A stretch of 64,000 nt of DNA, taken from positions 1 through 64,000 of the forward strand of contig CANRMA010000014.1 of the NCBI GenBank assembly GCA_947631625.1, in the 5' to 3' direction. The position numbers and the translations under genes are program-made. This DNA comes from an uncultured Lachnospiraceae bacterium (GTDB lineage Bacteria > Bacillota > Clostridia > Lachnospirales > Lachnospiraceae). Shown here piece after piece: positions 15,564-24,352 of the stretch. Each line of letters begins with the position of its first letter. Position 1 is the first letter of the stretch. The notes under the pieces were generated by a model, which did not search any database, was not told the origin of the DNA, and worked only from the letters and a program-made list of their open reading frames with translations.

Positions 15564-17051
15564 ATGGATATTAATAACAGAAATGAATATGCAGTATACA
15601 AAGACATACAGGATAGAACGGGCGGAGAGATATACATAGGGGTGGTAGGCCCCGTAAGGACCGGTAAATCGACTTTTATTAAACGGTTTATGGATACGCT
15701 TGTGCTGCCTTACATGGAAAATGAGCATGAGAAAGAGCGCGCCAAAGATGAGCTTCCGCAGAGCGCCGGAGGAAAAACGATAACCACTACCGAACCTAAA
15801 TTTATTCCCAAAGAGGCGGCGCAGATTCAGCTGAGTTCTGACATTAACGTAAAAGTAAGACTCATAGACTGTGTGGGCTATATGGTGGACGGCGCGTCGG
15901 GCCATATGGAAGAAGATGCGGAGCGTATGGTGAAGACGCCGTGGTCGGCGGAAGAAATTCCTTTTACAAAGGCTGCCGAGATCGGAACCCGTAAGGTCAT
16001 AAAGGATCATTCCACTATTGGCGTTGTCGTAACCTGTGACGGAAGTTTCGGGGAACTGCCGCGTAATGCTTTCTTAGAGGCTGAGGAGCGGACTATAAAG
16101 GAGCTTAAGGAGATACATAAGCCCTTCCTGGTACTGCTTAACTCATCAAAGCCTTATTCCGAGGAGACCAGACAGCTTGCCGATGAGATACATGAGAAAT
16201 ATCAGGTTACGGTTATGCCTGTAAACTGCGAACAGTTAAAGCAGGAAGACATTAACCGTATAATGGAAAACGTATTGTATGAATTTCCGCTTACCATGAT
16301 TGAATTTTATATGCCTAAGTGGGTGGAAATGCTTGCATATGATCACAAGATGAAGCAGGATATAATCTCCCGGATAAAGAAACTCATGGCGGAGCTTACC
16401 AATGTAAGGGATATAACAAGAGCCGATTTTAATCTGGAGAGCGAATATATCAAAAAATGCAAGCTCGATGGCATAAATATGTCGGAAGGCAGTGTTAAGA
16501 TAATACTTGAACCTGACGACAGCTATTATTATGAAATGATAAGTGACTTGGTTGGAGAATCCATTACAAGCGAGTACCAGATGCTTTCGATCTTAAAAGA
16601 GATGGCAAAGATGAAAAGAGAATATACCAAAGTCCTTCATGCATTAGAGTCCGTGCGCTATAAAGGATATGGCGTCGTTATGCCGGATAAAGAGGAGATT
16701 GTGCTTGAAAAACCCGAAGTTATCAAGCAGGGAAATAAATATGGCGTAAAGATAAAGGCCGAGAGCCCGAGTATCCATATGATAAAAGCGAGTATTGAGA
16801 CGGAAATATCGCCTATTGTCGGAACCGAACAGCAGGCTAAGGATCTCATAGAGTACATTTCGGACACCGGAACCAACGATAACGGGATCTGGGAGACAAA
16901 TATATTCGGAAAAACAATAGAACAGTTGGTAAATGACGGAATTTCCGGCAAAATTTCCATGATAAATGAGGAAAGTCAGCTAAAATTGCAGGAAACTATG
17001 CAAAAAATTGTCAATGACAGTAACGGCGGAATGGTATGTATTATTATTTAG
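15564..17051 (+). CDS. spoIVA: Stage IV sporulation protein A
   Basis: This 495-residue protein is full length for SpoIVA, the ATPase that polymerises on the forespore membrane as the base of the spore coat. The N-terminal Walker A GPVRTGKST (about residues 29-37), VRLIDCVGYMVDGASGH as Walker B region, and GVVVTCDGS are present. The C-terminal part includes the region that binds SpoVM-decorated membrane in Bacillus. A sigma-E promoter lies upstream and a terminator follows. Its presence shows a spore-forming organism. Confidence 0.98.
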   Translation: MDINNRNEYAVYKDIQDRTGGEIYIGVVGPVRTGKSTFIKRFMDTLVLPYMENEHEKERAKDELPQSAGGKTITTTEPKFIPKEAAQIQLSSDINVKVRLIDCVGYMVDGASGHMEEDAERMVKTPWSAEEIPFTKAAEIGTRKVIKDHSTIGVVVTCDGSFGELPRNAFLEAEERTIKELKEIHKPFLVLLNSSKPYSEETRQLADEIHEKYQVTVMPVNCEQLKQEDINRIMENVLYEFPLTMIEFYMPKWVEMLAYDHKMKQDIISRIKKLMAELTNVRDITRADFNLESEYIKKCKLDGINMSEGSVKIILEPDDSYYYEMISDLVGESITSEYQMLSILKEMAKMKREYTKVLHALESVRYKGYGVVMPDKEEIVLEKPEVIKQGNKYGVKIKAESPSIHMIKASIETEISPIVGTEQQAKDLIEYISDTGTNDNGIWETNIFGKTIEQLVNDGISGKISMINEESQLKLQETMQKIVNDSNGGMVCIII

Positions 17052-17089
17052 TAAGATAAAGCATTATTATATAATAATATAATGTATTA

Positions 17090-17119
17090 AAGGGATATCT
17101 TGTAAGATATCTCTTTTTT
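17090..17119 (+). terminator. Terminator after spoIVA
   Basis: AGGGATATCTT pairs with AAGATATCTCT around a very short loop and runs into CTTTTTTA. A classic intrinsic terminator. Confidence 0.85.
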
Positions 17120-17195
17120 ATTGTTGGAGAAAATGTTATACTATATCTGTGGCTGCACAAATTAATTCTGTAAGTATCATAAGGGGGTATCCGCG

Positions 17196-18032
17196 ATGAA
17201 TGAAGTATATGAAAAGCTTCTGAAGTGTTATGATTGTTTTAAGAATAAGATTGATTTTAAACCTGATGTTGCGGTTGTGTTGGGTTCCGGACTTGGAAAT
17301 TTTGCGAAGACCGTAGATGTGGTATCGGAACTTCCTTATTCCGAGATAGAGGGCTTTCCTGTGTCCACTGTTCCCGGACATGCCGGTAAATTTATTTTCG
17401 GTTATATAGATAAAGTTCCGGTTGTGCTCATGCAGGGCAGGGTACATTATTATGAAGGATATCCAATAACAGATGTTATTCTTCCGGCCAGACTTATGAA
17501 AATGATGGGAGCTGAAATATTATTTTTAACTAATGCCTCCGGCGGCATTGACCCGAGGTTTCATGCGGGAAGTCTCATGCTTATAAAAGACCATATTTCA
17601 TGTTTTGCGCCCAATCCGCTTATCGGTCCCAATATTGACGAACTCGGAACAAGATTTCCGGATATGAGCCATGTTTATGATGAGGGCTTGCAGGATGTTA
17701 TCAGAAATACTGCCAAAGAAAACGATATTGAGCTTTTTGAGGGAGTATATGCGCAGCTTACGGGACCGTCGTTTGAGTCGCCTGCGGAGATTAAGATGCT
17801 GCAGACCTTAGGCGCCAATGCAGTCGGCATGAGTACCGTGGTGGAAGCGATCGCGGCCAATCATATGGGAATGAAGATCTGCGGAGTTTCCTGTGTCAGC
17901 AATCTTGCGGCAGGAATGAACAGCGCGCCGCTCACACATGAAGAAGTTCAGGAGGCGGCCAATGCCGTGGCACCTAAATTTGAACTGCTGTTAAAAGAGT
18001 CGATTAAGAAGTTTGTCAACCTTTGCCGATAA
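17196..18032 (+). CDS. punA: Purine-nucleoside phosphorylase (trimeric type)
   Basis: The 278-residue protein is a low-molecular-mass PNP that splits inosine, guanosine and deoxy forms to base and (deoxy)ribose-1-phosphate. Visible blocks are VVLGSGLGNFA (phosphate loop), VPGHAGKF, GRVHYYEGY, LTNASGGI, LTGPSFESPAEI, VGMSTVVEAIAA and CVSNLAAG. Length is typical. GGGGG precedes the ATG. It lies 17 bases before cytidine deaminase, giving a nucleoside-salvage operon; with the downstream amidohydrolase these could funnel nucleosides into energy and base pools. Confidence 0.96.
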   Translation: MNEVYEKLLKCYDCFKNKIDFKPDVAVVLGSGLGNFAKTVDVVSELPYSEIEGFPVSTVPGHAGKFIFGYIDKVPVVLMQGRVHYYEGYPITDVILPARLMKMMGAEILFLTNASGGIDPRFHAGSLMLIKDHISCFAPNPLIGPNIDELGTRFPDMSHVYDEGLQDVIRNTAKENDIELFEGVYAQLTGPSFESPAEIKMLQTLGANAVGMSTVVEAIAANHMGMKICGVSCVSNLAAGMNSAPLTHEEVQEAANAVAPKFELLLKESIKKFVNLCR

Positions 18033-18049
18033 ACAGGAGGATAATGTAA

Positions 18050-18472
18050 ATGCCCGAAGATAGCGTTATAAGGACTTTGATAGAGGCCGCTTTGTCGGCA
18101 AGGCAGTTTTCATATTCGCCTTACTCCGGTTATCAGGTAGGAGCAGCGCTTTTGGCGAAAAGCGGAGACATCTATACAGGCTGCAATATTGAGAACGCGG
18201 CGTTTTCACCTACTAACTGCGCAGAAAGAACAGCGTTTTTCAAGGCTGTGAGCGAAGGCGTAAGACAGTTTGACGCCATTGCGATCGCGGGAGGAACGAA
18301 AGATAAGGCAATAGAAAAATATGCCTGGCCCTGTGGAGTATGCAGGCAGGTAATGGCGGAATTCTGCAGCCCTGAGGCCTTTTACATTATAAGCGCAAGA
18401 TCCGTGGACGATTATAAAATAAAGGCGCTTGAAGCTCTTTTGCCTGTCGGATTCGGAGCGGATAATCTATGA
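18050..18472 (+). CDS. cdd: Cytidine deaminase
   Basis: The 140-residue protein is a homotetramer-type cytidine deaminase: YSGYQVGAALL, CNIENAAFSPTNCAERTAF with the catalytic Glu and first zinc Cys, and PCGVCRQVMAEF with the other two zinc Cys residues. It converts cytidine and deoxycytidine to uridine and deoxyuridine. AGGAGG lies before the ATG. It follows punA by 17 bases. A MITE-related half-repeat follows the gene. Confidence 0.96.
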   Translation: MPEDSVIRTLIEAALSARQFSYSPYSGYQVGAALLAKSGDIYTGCNIENAAFSPTNCAERTAFFKAVSEGVRQFDAIAIAGGTKDKAIEKYAWPCGVCRQVMAEFCSPEAFYIISARSVDDYKIKALEALLPVGFGADNL

Positions 18473-18490
18473 ACGGGAGTTTTGACTAAA

Positions 18491-18533
18491 TTTGTACAAT
18501 CCCAATAACGTAAATCATAGTTTCGCAATTACC
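18491..18533 (+). repeat. MITE-related half element (copy 2)
   Basis: The sequence starts TTTGTACAAT, has ACGTAAATCA in the middle and ends GTTTCGCAATTACC (18520-18533), matching one end of the element at 8659-8861 and the end at 25747-25760. No partner end is present, so it is a solo end or a decayed copy. Confidence 0.75.
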
Positions 18534-18573
18534 TATTTTGCCATTACACATTACATTGGAAAGGAAATAATAA

Positions 18574-19869
18574 ATGAACATAAGACTGTACAATGCCCTG
18601 ATACTTACTATGAAGGATGACAATATCATAAAAGGAGAAATATGGGTCTGTGGTGAGCGCATTATCTATGTAGGCGACGGTACCGACACTGATAAGGTTT
18701 ACCGCAGCCTTAAACTTTCAAGTATCTTATGGGACAGGGAGATAGACTGTTGCGGAAATCTTTTAATGCCGGGCTTTAAAGACGCGCATACGCATTCGGG
18801 AATGACGCTTTTGCGTTCATATGCCGACGATCTGCCGTTGGACGACTGGCTTAATAAACAGGTCTTCCCGGTCGAAGCAAAACTGGACGGGGAGATGATC
18901 TACCATTTAACGAAACTGGCAATCTTAGAGTATCTTACCGGTGGGATAACTGCGATATTCGATATGTATCTGACGCCTGAGACTATAGCCCAAGCCTGTA
19001 TAGACATGGGTATGCGTTGTGTGCAGGTAGGGGCCGTGAATAATTTCAGCCAGTCTGTCGATATGGTCGAAGAAATGTTTAAGAAATTAAATAACAGCCA
19101 TAATTTAATTAGCTACATACTCGGTTTCCATGCCGAATATACCTGCTCCAAGGAACTTTTGCAGGAGATAGCGGGCCTGTCCCGTAAATATAAGGCGCCT
19201 GTATATGCGCATATTTCGGAAACTGCCAAAGAAGTGGAAGAGTGTAAGAAAAGATACGGAATGACTCCGCCTGTTTTTCTGGATTCACTTGGAATGTTTA
19301 CTTTTGGCGGAGGAGGGTACCACTGCGTCCATATGGAAGAGGCGGATATTGATCTGTTCCAACGCAAAAGACTTAACGTGGTAACCAATCCGGCTTCCAA
19401 TATGAAACTTGCAAGCGGTATTGCGCCCATATCACAGTATCTTAAAAGGGAGATAAACGTTGCAATCGGAACTGACGGGCCGGCGAGCAATAACTGTCTG
19501 GACATGTTTAAGGAGATGTTTTTGGTGACCGCGCTTGCCAAAATAAGGGAAAACGACGCTTCGGCGGTAGATGCGTGGGAAGCATTAAAAATGGCGACGG
19601 TAAACGGCTCAAGGGCTATGTATCTTCCTGATACCGATGTGCTTGAGGCAGGCAAACTTGCGGATATTATAATGATAGACTTACAAAAGCCCAATATGCA
19701 GCCTGTTAATAACATACCGAAAAATATTGTTTACAGCGCAGGCAGTCAGAATGTCAAAATGACCATGATAAACGGTCGTATCTTATATGAGAACGGCAGA
19801 TTTGCGGATTTTATCGACGAGCAGGCAATATATTCAAAGGCAAACGAGATTAAGGAGAGTATCTGTTAA
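18574..19869 (+). CDS. Amidohydrolase (SAH/MTA or chlorohydrolase-type deaminase)
   Basis: The 431-residue protein is a metal-dependent amidohydrolase of the ATZ/TRZ group: GFKDAHTHSGMTLLR (metal His pair), DLPLDDWL, FHAEYTCS, VYAHISET, YHCVHM and IGTDGPASNNCLDMF (metal Asp). Relatives deaminate S-adenosylhomocysteine, methylthioadenosine or 5'-deoxyadenosine; the position behind punA and cdd fits a nucleoside-related substrate. The precise substrate is inferred only. The stop is three bases from the ATG of the MutS-like gene, so translation may be coupled. Confidence 0.88.
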   Translation: MNIRLYNALILTMKDDNIIKGEIWVCGERIIYVGDGTDTDKVYRSLKLSSILWDREIDCCGNLLMPGFKDAHTHSGMTLLRSYADDLPLDDWLNKQVFPVEAKLDGEMIYHLTKLAILEYLTGGITAIFDMYLTPETIAQACIDMGMRCVQVGAVNNFSQSVDMVEEMFKKLNNSHNLISYILGFHAEYTCSKELLQEIAGLSRKYKAPVYAHISETAKEVEECKKRYGMTPPVFLDSLGMFTFGGGGYHCVHMEEADIDLFQRKRLNVVTNPASNMKLASGIAPISQYLKREINVAIGTDGPASNNCLDMFKEMFLVTALAKIRENDASAVDAWEALKMATVNGSRAMYLPDTDVLEAGKLADIIMIDLQKPNMQPVNNIPKNIVYSAGSQNVKMTMINGRILYENGRFADFIDEQAIYSKANEIKESIC

Positions 19870-19871
19870 AG

Positions 19872-21638
19872 ATGGAGCACTTGATTTTTGCGGGAGCAAT
19901 AGTATTTATAATAACGCTTGTTATGATAAAAGGACTGCTGGATGATAAAAAGGCGCAGAAAAAGGTTATAAATAAGCTGCGGACACAGTACGGAGCGCCT
20001 GTAGACAGAGAATATAAGGCGGACGAACTTGAACGCAGCATAGCCATGTATTATAAAAAGCATGTGCAGGAACATCAGATAGACGATATAACATGGAATG
20101 ACCTTAACATGGATGAATTGTACCGCCGCATGAATTATTCACACAGTATGGCGGGAGACGAGTATCTTTATTACCGCTTGAGAACGCCCGTCCGGAGCGA
20201 GGAAGAACTGGAAGAATTTGAAGAACGCGTGTTATTTTTTGCCCGGCACGAAAAAGAAAGAGTTAAGCTGCAGCACAGCCTTATCAGACTTGGCAGAATG
20301 AGCAAGTATTCTTTATACGAGTACCTTGACTATCTGGATACACTGGGTAAGCGGAGCAGCCTGAAATATTATATTTCGATCCTTCTTATCGTAGCAAGTG
20401 TTATTTTAATGTTTTATTCGGTGAGTACCGGCGTCGTGGCGCTTCTTATCGTTCTTAGCAGGAATATGATAAATTATTATAAGGAGCAAAAGGAAGTCGA
20501 ACCGTATATAACAAGTTTTCGTTATATATCGAGACTTTTGGAGGCCGCCTCTGTGATAGCGGCGCAGCCCATAGACATTATATCCGGGGAGAGGGAAGAA
20601 TTAAAAGCCGCTTATGATTCCATGGGAAGTTTCAGACATGGTTCATTTATCGTTTTTTCGGGACTTGCGGCAGGCGGTGTGAGCCTAAGCAGCAATCCGC
20701 TTGATATTATCTTGGATTATATAAGGATGATTTTCTATCTGGACCTGATAAAATTTAACCGAATGTTGGAGACGGTGCGAGGGCATATAGCTGAAATAGA
20801 TAAAATAGTGACTGTTATCGGAAAGATAGAGACAGCAATATCAGTAGGGGAATACCGGGAATTTCTTAAAGGAGAATACTGTATACCTGAATTTGTTGAC
20901 CGTAAGGAGCAGACACAGGAAGCGGATTTGGTTCAGAATAAAGCGCAGACAGGAGAGAAAAGCTTCAGTCACATACTGGAGGCCAAACAAATATATCACC
21001 CGTTATTAAATGAACCCGTAAAAAATGATATTAAGGTAAGCAGGGGCGTATTGCTGACCGGATCTAACGCATCGGGGAAATCAACTTTTCTTCGTGCAGT
21101 AGCCATAAATGCGATATTGGCGCAGACCGTTCATACCTGTGCGGCCTCATATTATAAAGCGGATATGTTTCTGGTATATTCTTCCATGTCGCTTAAGGAC
21201 GATCTTATGAGCGGCGACAGCTATTATATGGCTGAGGTCAAGTCCATACGCAGGATATTAAATGAAGTCAAAGAGGCGGGGAAAAATAAAGAACAGGTGT
21301 TATGTTTCGTGGACGAGGTGCTGCGGGGAACCAATACGGTAGAGCGGATAGCCGCGTCAACGCAGATACTTAAGGCGCTTGCCCGGAATAATTCACTCTG
21401 CTTTGCGGCAACGCATGATTTGGAGCTTACAAAGCTTTTGGAGGATATATACGACAACTACCACTTTGAAGAAGAAATGGCAAAGGACGATATACACTTC
21501 CCATATAAGATAGAAAAAGGTCCTGCTGTTTCCAAAAACGCCATAGCGCTGCTTAAAATGCTGGGATATGATAAAGACATTGTAAACAATGCAGAGACCA
21601 TGGCGGAACGGTTTACAAAAAGCGGACAGTGGATTTAA
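19872..21638 (+). CDS. Membrane-anchored MutS-like ATPase
   Basis: The 588-residue protein lacks the mismatch-recognition domains of MutS. It has an N-terminal membrane segment (residues about 3-22), a second hydrophobic hairpin around 165-200, a helical core, and a C-terminal MutS ATPase domain (about 385-588). The ATPase carries Walker A GSNASGKST, SYYMAEVKSIRRIL, Walker B-like VLCFVDEVLRGTN and ATHDLELTKL. Proteins of this kind are annotated as MutS-family proteins in clostridia but their role is unknown; membrane anchoring argues against ordinary mismatch repair. It follows the amidohydrolase by two bases and precedes the type III toxin-antitoxin locus. Confidence 0.85.
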   Translation: MEHLIFAGAIVFIITLVMIKGLLDDKKAQKKVINKLRTQYGAPVDREYKADELERSIAMYYKKHVQEHQIDDITWNDLNMDELYRRMNYSHSMAGDEYLYYRLRTPVRSEEELEEFEERVLFFARHEKERVKLQHSLIRLGRMSKYSLYEYLDYLDTLGKRSSLKYYISILLIVASVILMFYSVSTGVVALLIVLSRNMINYYKEQKEVEPYITSFRYISRLLEAASVIAAQPIDIISGEREELKAAYDSMGSFRHGSFIVFSGLAAGGVSLSSNPLDIILDYIRMIFYLDLIKFNRMLETVRGHIAEIDKIVTVIGKIETAISVGEYREFLKGEYCIPEFVDRKEQTQEADLVQNKAQTGEKSFSHILEAKQIYHPLLNEPVKNDIKVSRGVLLTGSNASGKSTFLRAVAINAILAQTVHTCAASYYKADMFLVYSSMSLKDDLMSGDSYYMAEVKSIRRILNEVKEAGKNKEQVLCFVDEVLRGTNTVERIAASTQILKALARNNSLCFAATHDLELTKLLEDIYDNYHFEEEMAKDDIHFPYKIEKGPAVSKNAIALLKMLGYDKDIVNNAETMAERFTKSGQWI

Positions 21639-21666
21639 TATAGCATATCAAATCATTAAAAATTTC

Positions 21667-21695
21667 TTGACAGATTTTCAGATTTTCGGTATAAA
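21667..21695 (+). promoter_or_regulatory. Promoter of the ToxI-ToxN locus
   Basis: TTGACA (21667-21672) and TATAAA (21690-21695) are 17 bases apart. The transcript would begin about 40 bases before the first antitoxin repeat. Two short hairpins (GATAAGC-GAT-GCTTATC at 21705-21721; GGGAAC/GTTCCC at 21726-21741) lie in the leader. Confidence 0.85.
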
Positions 21696-21744
21696 ATAAT
21701 TAGAGATAAGCGATGCTTATCGTATGGGAACTATGGTTCCCGTA

Positions 21745-21846
21745 AAAAGCAGTGAGTCCTACTGAGAGTGGAAACGATAAAAGCAGTGAGTCCTACTGGG
21801 AGTGGAAACGATAAAAGCGGTGAGTCCTACCGTAAGTGGAAACGAT
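21745..21846 (+). ncRNA. toxI: ToxI-like antitoxin RNA: three 34-nt tandem repeats
   Basis: Three exact-length 34-base units lie at 21745-21778, 21779-21812 and 21813-21846. Each starts AAAAGC[AG]GTGAGTCCTAC and ends AGTGGAAACGAT; units one and two differ at one base and unit three at about five. Type III antitoxin RNAs are arrays of about 34-45-nt repeats in front of the toxin, processed by the toxin into pseudoknotted monomers that inhibit it. Promoter, repeats, terminator and toxin gene are all in the canonical order here. Confidence 0.9.
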
Positions 21847-21850
21847 CAAT

Positions 21851-21883
21851 TTAAGGCTGCGCATCAGCGCGGCCTTAAGTTTT
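21851..21883 (+). terminator. Attenuating terminator between ToxI and ToxN
   Basis: TTAAGGCTGCGC pairs with GCGCGGCCTTAA (one G-U pair) around loop ATCA, followed by GTTTT. In known type III systems this hairpin sets the excess of antitoxin RNA over toxin mRNA. Confidence 0.9.
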
Positions 21884-21921
21884 ACCTGCAGGCTGGATGC
21901 GGAAATACAGAGGAAGCAGTT

Positions 21922-22461
21922 ATGAATATGAAACAGAACAGACTGAATTTATATCTCATAGATATGAAATATGTACGAAATCTTGCAAAAGCGGATGACC
22001 ATGTGATGTCGGTATCACCGCAAGCGGGAAAAGAAACCAGACCGTTTGTTGGGGTTGTGGTCATATGCGGAACAGAGAAATATTGCATTCCGTTAAGTTC
22101 GCCGAAGCCGAAACACATATCCATGAAGAATGATGTGGATTTTACAAAAATTATGGACAAAGAAAGACTGATCGGGGTTTTGAATTTCAACAATATGATC
22201 CCGGTAGACGAAAGCTGTATTTCACCGCTTGATCTGAAAATCAGTCTTAAGGATGATGCCCGGACAAAAAGTTATAAGATAATGGCGGCAAAGCAGCTTA
22301 GTTGGTGCCAACGTAATCAGGATACTATCATAAAAAAGGCGAATAAGCTATATCGGCTTGTGCAGTCTGAAAAGGTCAGCGGCTTTTTGAAAAAACGGTG
22401 CTGTGACTTTAAAAAATTGGAAAAAGTACTGCAGAAGTGGACAAGTGATAAAAACGGCTGA
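21922..22461 (+). CDS. toxN: Type III toxin-antitoxin endoribonuclease, ToxN/AbiQ family
   Basis: I start the gene at ATG 21922, with GAGGA upstream and the terminator behind it; a longer frame would run back through the RNA repeats and is not credible. The 179-residue protein has RPFVGVVVICGTEKYCIPL and SSPKPKH (residues 59-65), then KERLIGVLNFNNMIPV, the defining blocks of ToxN/AbiQ. These toxins cut mRNA at A-rich sites and abort phage infection when ToxI decays. The length is normal (about 170-180). The C-terminal half is basic and helical. Confidence 0.93.
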   Translation: MNMKQNRLNLYLIDMKYVRNLAKADDHVMSVSPQAGKETRPFVGVVVICGTEKYCIPLSSPKPKHISMKNDVDFTKIMDKERLIGVLNFNNMIPVDESCISPLDLKISLKDDARTKSYKIMAAKQLSWCQRNQDTIIKKANKLYRLVQSEKVSGFLKKRCCDFKKLEKVLQKWTSDKNG

Positions 22462-22525
22462 TAAAAAATTTATTTTAATAATATAATTCAAATAATTTAT
22501 AAAATAAGGAGTAAATTCACACACT

Positions 22526-23008
22526 ATGAAGGTAACAATATACACCGACGGCGCGGCAAGAGGAAATCCTGAAGGCCCCGGCGGATACGGGACCATATTA
22601 CAGTACATAGATTCAAAAGGAACGCTGCATGAGCGTGAGTATTCGGCAGGATATAAGAAAACCACCAACAACCGTATGGAGCTTATGGCGGTAATAGTCG
22701 GATTGGAAGCGCTTACCAAACCCTGCGAAGTTACGCTTATTTCGGATTCCAAATATGTAACGGACGCCTTTAATCAGAACTGGATAGACGGCTGGCTTAA
22801 GAAAAACTGGAAAACGGCCGGAGGCAAGCCGGTAAAGAACATAGATTTATGGCAGCGGCTTTTAAAGGCCAAGGAACCGCATAAGCTTGAATTTATATGG
22901 GTAAAAGGGCATGACGGACACCCCGGAAACGAACGCTGCGATAAGCTTGCAACAGCCGCCGCTGACGGCGAGGACTTACTTGACGACGCGGGAGGAGAAG
23001 TGGTATAA
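22526..23008 (+). CDS. rnhA: Ribonuclease HI
   Basis: The 160-residue protein is a type 1 RNase H, which removes RNA from RNA-DNA hybrids. The catalytic carboxylates are visible: Asp8 in [16 protein letters not shown], Glu in NNRMELMAV, Asp in ISDSKYV, and Asp in [11 protein letters not shown]. The [16 protein letters not shown] segment corresponds to the basic handle region. AAGGAG precedes the ATG by more than the usual distance. It is downstream of toxN on the same strand but with a 64-base gap. Confidence 0.96.
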   Translation: MKVTIYTDGAARGNPEGPGGYGTILQYIDSKGTLHEREYSAGYKKTTNNRMELMAVIVGLEALTKPCEVTLISDSKYVTDAFNQNWIDGWLKKNWKTAGGKPVKNIDLWQRLLKAKEPHKLEFIWVKGHDGHPGNERCDKLATAAADGEDLLDDAGGEVV

Positions 23009-23085
23009 TATAACAAATAATCTTAAATATCGTATTTTTTGGATTTTATTTATATTACCGATATTACGGAAAGGACGAAAGCGGC

Positions 23086-23259
23086 ATGAATAATCTTATA
23101 TTATTTTTAAATTCATTTTTATCTTATTTGTTATTGTTTGTTTTAATTGTTGCTCTGGTAATAATAGCATGTGTTATCGGCGCTAAGCTTCGTAAGAACA
23201 AAGATTTAAAAAATTCACAGCTTGAGTCTGAGACAGACGGCAGTGTATCAGAACAGTAG
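23086..23259 (+). CDS. Small single-pass membrane protein (57 aa)
   Basis: An ATG at 23086 opens a 57-residue frame: MNNLILFLNSFLSYLLLFV, then LIVALVIIACVIGAKL and a charged tail rich in Lys, Glu and Ser. There is one membrane span with a positive stop-transfer (KLRKNKDLK). AAAGGAC lies ten bases upstream and a clean terminator follows at 23275. I recall similar small proteins as frequent in Lachnospiraceae. Function unknown. Confidence 0.72.
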   Translation: MNNLILFLNSFLSYLLLFVLIVALVIIACVIGAKLRKNKDLKNSQLESETDGSVSEQ

Positions 23260-23274
23260 TTATTGAATTATCCG

Positions 23275-23300
23275 GAGTTGGTCGGGAGACCAACTCTTTT
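23275..23300 (+). terminator. Terminator after small membrane protein
   Basis: GAGTTGGTC pairs perfectly with GACCAACTC around loop GGGA and is followed by TTTT. Confidence 0.85.
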
Positions 23301-23346
23301 CAATGTCAGATATAACATATTTAAGTGTTTAAGCGGAAAGGAATAT

Positions 23347-24336
23347 ATGCCTAAATCATCAAATCAGAAACTTAAATTGCTTTACATATTGAAAATACTT
23401 TCCGAGCAGACTGATGAAGAACATCCGATGGGGGTGCCGCGTCTTATCGAGGAACTGGAGAAGTATGATGTCAGAGCGGAGCGTAAGAGTATCTATGACG
23501 ATATTAATCAGCTTATCGATTTTGGCTGCGATATCATATTGATAAAATCCAGGGTAAACGGCGGTTATTATCTTGCAAGCAGGGAATTTGAGTTAGCGGA
23601 GCTTAAACTTCTTGTCGAAGTAGTTCAGTCCTCCAAGTTCATTACGCTTAAGAAATCCAGAGAACTCATAGCCAAGATAGAAAAGCTTGCTTCCAGATCG
23701 GAAGCTAAGCAGCTTCAGCGGCAGGTCTATGTCGCCAATCGTATCAAAACCGCTAATGAAAGTATTTACTACATTGTTGACGATATACATAAGGCCATAC
23801 AGAACAACGAACAGATATCTTTCCGGTATCTGGAGTGGAATCTCAATAAGGAGCTTGTGCCCAGACATTCAGGTAAGATATATACTGCCAGTCCGTGGGC
23901 GCTGACCTGCAAAGACGATAATTACTATCTTATTGCCTATGATAAGGAAGATGATAAGATCAAGCATTTCAGGGTTGATAAGATGGGCGGCATAAAGGTA
24001 TTATCCGGCGTGGAACGAGAAGGCCTGGACCGGTTTAAGAGTTTCGATATTGCCGACTACGCCAACAAGACTTTCAGTATGTATGGCGGTAAAGAAGAAA
24101 CGGTAACGCTTTTGCTTGAAAATAACCTTATAGGGGTGGTTATGGACAGATTTGGCAAAGAAGTTTCGATACGTCAAAGGGATGACGGACATTTTTCGGT
24201 GCGTGTGCCTGTGGCGGTAAGCGGACAGTTCTTCGGCTGGCTGACCGGACTTGGGAACGGAGCGGCGTTAATAGGACCGGAAGAGACCGTGCAGGAATAC
24301 AAAAAGTATATGCAGGAAATCCTGCAAAAATATTAA
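23347..24336 (+). CDS. YafY-type HTH/WYL-domain regulator
   Basis: I place the start at ATG 23347 (MPKSSNQKLKLLYILKIL), with GGAAAGGA upstream; the longer frame would start inside the preceding terminator. The 329-residue protein has an N-terminal HTH (AERKSIYDDINQLIDFG, VNGGYYLA) and a central WYL domain (about 130-230; SPWALTCKDDNYYLIAYD, KIKHFRVDKM), then a WCX C-terminal domain (EYKKYMQEIL). WYL domains sense nucleotides or nucleic acids in several regulators. The aminotransferase gene starts 16 bases downstream and may be co-transcribed. Confidence 0.9.
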   Translation: MPKSSNQKLKLLYILKILSEQTDEEHPMGVPRLIEELEKYDVRAERKSIYDDINQLIDFGCDIILIKSRVNGGYYLASREFELAELKLLVEVVQSSKFITLKKSRELIAKIEKLASRSEAKQLQRQVYVANRIKTANESIYYIVDDIHKAIQNNEQISFRYLEWNLNKELVPRHSGKIYTASPWALTCKDDNYYLIAYDKEDDKIKHFRVDKMGGIKVLSGVEREGLDRFKSFDIADYANKTFSMYGGKEETVTLLLENNLIGVVMDRFGKEVSIRQRDDGHFSVRVPVAVSGQFFGWLTGLGNGAALIGPEETVQEYKKYMQEILQKY

Positions 24337-24352
24337 AAGGGGTAATTGCTTT

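Noticed and set aside
21745..21846. Short CRISPR-like array
   Set aside because: The three units are head to tail with no spacers and no cas genes are near. They precede a ToxN toxin and fit a type III antitoxin RNA.
21802..21921. N-terminal extension of the ToxN frame
   Set aside because: It runs back through the RNA repeats and terminator, has no ribosome-binding site and adds residues that ToxN proteins do not have.
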